NCBI GenBank assembly: GCA_903832055.1
Contig: CAILAC010000003.1
Location: 1 to 64,000, forward strand
DNA length: 64,000 nt
Reading direction: 5' to 3'
From: an uncultured Acidobacteriota bacterium
GTDB taxonomy: Bacteria; Acidobacteriota; Terriglobia; Terriglobales; Acidobacteriaceae
Position numbers and translations under genes: made by a program. Positions within the stretch are counted from its first letter, which is position 1, and each line of letters begins with the position of its first letter. The notes under the pieces are model-generated. The model was not told the origin of the DNA. It searched no databases and worked only from the letters and a program-made list of their open reading frames with translations. Shown piece by piece: positions 62,501-64,000 of this stretch.

Positions 62501-64000
62501 CTGACGGAAGAATGAGTAGACAGGGCGAGGCGCGCGGGCCAGGGGAGCCAGCGGTGTATCGTCGCCCATGGACCAGACAGCTTCTTTGCCCTCGTTGGCC
62601 ATCGGCGCGACGATCATCCGCACTTCTTCGCGGGTATAGCCAAAGCGATGCTGCAAACGATTGAGCTCAGCTGCAGACAGGGGGGCGGGCGTATTGGCTG
62701 AAGCAACGAGAGGGGTATCGCGGTGAATCAAATCCTCGTACTTGCCCTGACTATCGAAGCGGCAGAGAAGTTCATCATTTTCAAGAAACTCGTGGGTTTC
62801 GAGGTCGGCGAGAATCATCTGACCGGGCCCAAGGCGACCGGAGTGAATCGTGCGTTCAGGGTCCATGTCGACCAGACCGGCCTCTGAGCCGGCAACAACG
62901 AGACCATCTTCACTGACGGCAAAACGACAGGGACGAAGACCGTTTCGGTCGAGAATCGCTCCGACCTGGCGGCCATCGGCAAATGCCAGAGCTGCGGGAC
63001 CATCCCAGGGTTCAACGCAATCGCCAGTGTATTGCAGGAAAGAGGAAGTGTTCCCGTGATTTGCAGGCGGCACGAGCATCCGCAGTGCTTCGGCGACGGT
63101 GCGGCCATTCATCGCGAGCAGTTCGACCACTTCATCGAGCGAAGACGAGTCTGATCCGCCCTCGGTGAGTACCGGGTGCAGGTCGAGTGAAAGCGTGGCT
63201 GCGCGAGCGTCCATGCGCGAGCGATTGCCCCAGATGGTGTTGATTTCGCCATTGTGGGCCAGAGTCCGGCACGGCTGAGCGCGATCCCAACTGGGCAGAA
63301 CGTTGGTGGCATAGCGCTGGTGAAAGACAGCGAAAGGAGTGAGGAAGCCAGGATCGGCCAGGTCCGGGTAAAACTCCGGCAGCAAACGGCCGGCGCAAAG
63401 GGCTTTGTAAACAACCGTCGTCGACGAAATAGATGCAACGTAGCCGGGAAGTGCGGACCGTTCAAACTGCTTGCGAACGAGGTAGAGGCGGCGATCAAAG
63501 TCTGCCGTGTCCTCAGAATCGACCGGCGTGACCAGCACGTGCCAAATATCCGGAAGTGTAGAGGCGGCAATCGAACCCAGAATCTGCGGACAGATCGGGA
63601 CCGGACGCCAGGCCAGCACCTCGATCTGCTGAGCGGCAAATGCACCATTCAGTTCGTTCCGGGACGCCAGTTCCTCGCCGTCCAGAAAGACTACTGCGAT
63701 GCCGAGAGGCTTGTCATGATCCAGTTCAATGCCGAGCGGCGACAACAACAGTTCGCGAGGAATTGCCGTCATCACTCCAACGCCGTCGCTCGATTTACCG
63801 TCTGCCGCGACCGCGCCGCGATGCTCCAGGCGGGCAAGAGCCGTAAGCGCATGCTGCAGGATTTCGTGTGATGGCTCACCGGAGAGCTGCGCGACAAAGC
63901 CTACACCGCAGGACTCCGAATCAAACCGCGGGTCGAGTAGATTCGAACGGCCGCTTTGCTTTGATTGCAACGCAGATTGAGCGAGGCGCTCGCCGCCCTG
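59534..64000 (-). CDS. gltB: Glutamate synthase large subunit (5' end beyond the window)
   Basis: At least 1,478 residues of the GOGAT large subunit. Ntn amidotransferase domain: catalytic Cys in SESCGVGFVAQL, then YATNVLPSWDRAQP and HNGEINTIWGNR. The FMN domain has GEGGEDPAVY and GVKLVSETGVGTVAAGV, and the 3Fe-4S cysteines are in CDMARQCHLNTCPTGIATQ. The last part is the GXGXG beta-helix. The frame stays open to the window edge and the only in-window start would be a TTG at 63970 without a ribosome-binding site, so the real start is probably outside. It makes glutamate from glutamine and 2-oxoglutarate with a small subunit that is not in view. Confidence 0.95.
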   Translation of the reverse strand, partial: QGGERLAQSALQSKQSGRSNLLDPRFDSESCGVGFVAQLSGEPSHEILQHALTALARLEHRGAVAADGKSSDGVGVMTAIPRELLLSPLGIELDHDKPLGIAVVFLDGEELASRNELNGAFAAQQIEVLAWRPVPICPQILGSIAASTLPDIWHVLVTPVDSEDTADFDRRLYLVRKQFERSALPGYVASISSTTVVYKALCAGRLLPEFYPDLADPGFLTPFAVFHQRYATNVLPSWDRAQPCRTLAHNGEINTIWGNRSRMDARAATLSLDLHPVLTEGGSDSSSLDEVVELLAMNGRTVAEALRMLVPPANHGNTSSFLQYTGDCVEPWDGPAALAFADGRQVGAILDRNGLRPCRFAVSEDGLVVAGSEAGLVDMDPERTIHSGRLGPGQMILADLETHEFLENDELLCRFDSQGKYEDLIHRDTPLVASANTPAPLSAAELNRLQHRFGYTREEVRMIVAPMANEGKEAVWSMGDDTPLAPLARAPRPVYSFFRQRFAQVTNPPIDPLREAVVLQMHTRLGPWPHIFEPREPLPGLSLHSPLLSLAEMQALKYQEHPLAAELPLEVLDCVFAPDETLEGALDRLTRRAVELISDHAKVLLLTDRAASSSALPIPMAMALGAVHRTLISEGVRTEVGLAVEAGDCRDIHHLCVLLGMGAGAVCPWLALETAQALNPESGEKNTLHALELGLAKVMSKMGISVVDSYRGAHLFDAIGLADEVIDKCFVGTPSPLSGIGFAEVEKSVRHFWREELAIPEISDAGDTGVLVAAAAIAPAPVKDLPDYGFVRFRKADEAESHAWQPQTIRALQAAIGSTKQGAALALAPWSSFATQASDPQPAFLRDLLEIRPAGPELAVETVEAPGSLAKTFIASAMSFGSLSPEAHQTITQAMNLLGGRSNTGEGGEDPAVYANVNGAPSLLNNKIKQVASGRFGVTAEYLIHAEEIEIKIAQGAKPGEGGQLPGHKVTELIARLRHAQPGMQLISPPPHHDIYSIEDLAQLIYDLKRVNPRATVGVKLVSETGVGTVAAGVAKAYADYIVIAGHMGGTGASALSSIKYAGNPWELGLAEAQQVLIHNGLRGRIRLRTDGGLRTARDILIAALLGADEFAFGTSVLVALGCDMARQCHLNTCPTGIATQRPELRAKFRGKPEHVVRFFDELAHELQQLLASLGLPSLAAATGRTDLLEQVRFDGNLNLAPVLGATELAKKNDSPIRWLGERNDRPEEKPALDDDWVEPAFAAYKSNLPYSLTTHVTNEDRTLGARLAGKIAQFKTNNPTASGSDLKFDMRGIAGQSFGAFTVPGMSLTLTGQANDFVGKGLCGGELILRAEGRAARESTKHTILGNVALYGATSGSLFASGRAGERFAVRNSGALAIVEGVGDHGCEYMTGGLVVVLGDTGINFGAGMTGGLAWVYDDKAAFIEKGMYHEEFLLAERFNDLDFTAQRSIYELVELHVAKTGSSCGLVLLTQWDKLARNLIRLTPKA

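Overview
The window looks like a chromosomal segment of a soil or plant-litter Acidobacteriota of the Terriglobia/Acidobacteriaceae type. This is inferred from gene content: many secreted plant-polymer hydrolases, kumamolisin-like S53 protease and SBBP-repeat proteins, an RHS protein, bacillithiol synthesis (BshA), and a moderately high-GC genome with weak synteny between operons. No rRNA operon or CRISPR array is present. Two tRNA genes (Asp-GTC and Val-TAC) are.

Layout. 1-1.8 kb: the 3' end of an rhs gene with a lipase-like C-terminal toxin, a membrane protein that is a candidate immunity factor, and a decayed second copy of the rhs core. 1.8-6.4 kb: a bufferin/HvfA-type RiPP operon (precursor, MNIO enzyme, partner protein, DoxX) next to an ECF sigma/anti-sigma pair; the two transcription units share a promoter-like motif. 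6.4-17.2 kb: SGNH esterase, CE15 glucuronoyl esterase, TetR, and two divergent aromatic/flavonoid catabolic units (FAH hydrolase, extradiol dioxygenase and FAD monooxygenase against bicupin quercetinase and alpha/beta hydrolase). A pair of GGTAC-N6-GTACC palindromes lies between them. A CE1-like esterase follows. 17.3-20.4 kb: a partner-switching module (REC-PP2C, STAS, HATPase) and pyrophosphatase. 20.6-25.9 kb: LysR regulator with dabB and dabA, a DAB-type inorganic-carbon uptake system.

25.9-29.7 kb is the most unusual part. A selB lacking the first part of its GTPase domain is followed by two genes that each carry an in-frame TGA exactly at a redox-active position: an AhpD-like protein with CPYU and a deiodinase-like protein with TUPPF. 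Both have hairpins of bacterial SECIS form just downstream of the TGA. An integrase remnant and tRNA-Asp follow. 29.8-36.9 kb: IclR, GH29 fucosidase, MetX-like hydrolase, BlaI/BlaR1 and an HtrA protease.

37.2-43.9 kb: a compact same-strand operon that encodes a eukaryote-like ubiquitin pathway: trypsin-like protease, ubiquitin-like protein, E1, JAMM peptidase, FHA membrane protein, RING-like TM2 protein, GYF2 membrane protein, DUF2752 protein and E2. 44.5-54.4 kb: a frameshifted S53 protease with choice-of-anchor repeats and two large SBBP beta-propeller surface proteins. 54.7-64 kb: tRNA-Val, HpnK-like deacetylase, bshA, a LytS-like histidine kinase, ribA, and gltB running off the right edge.
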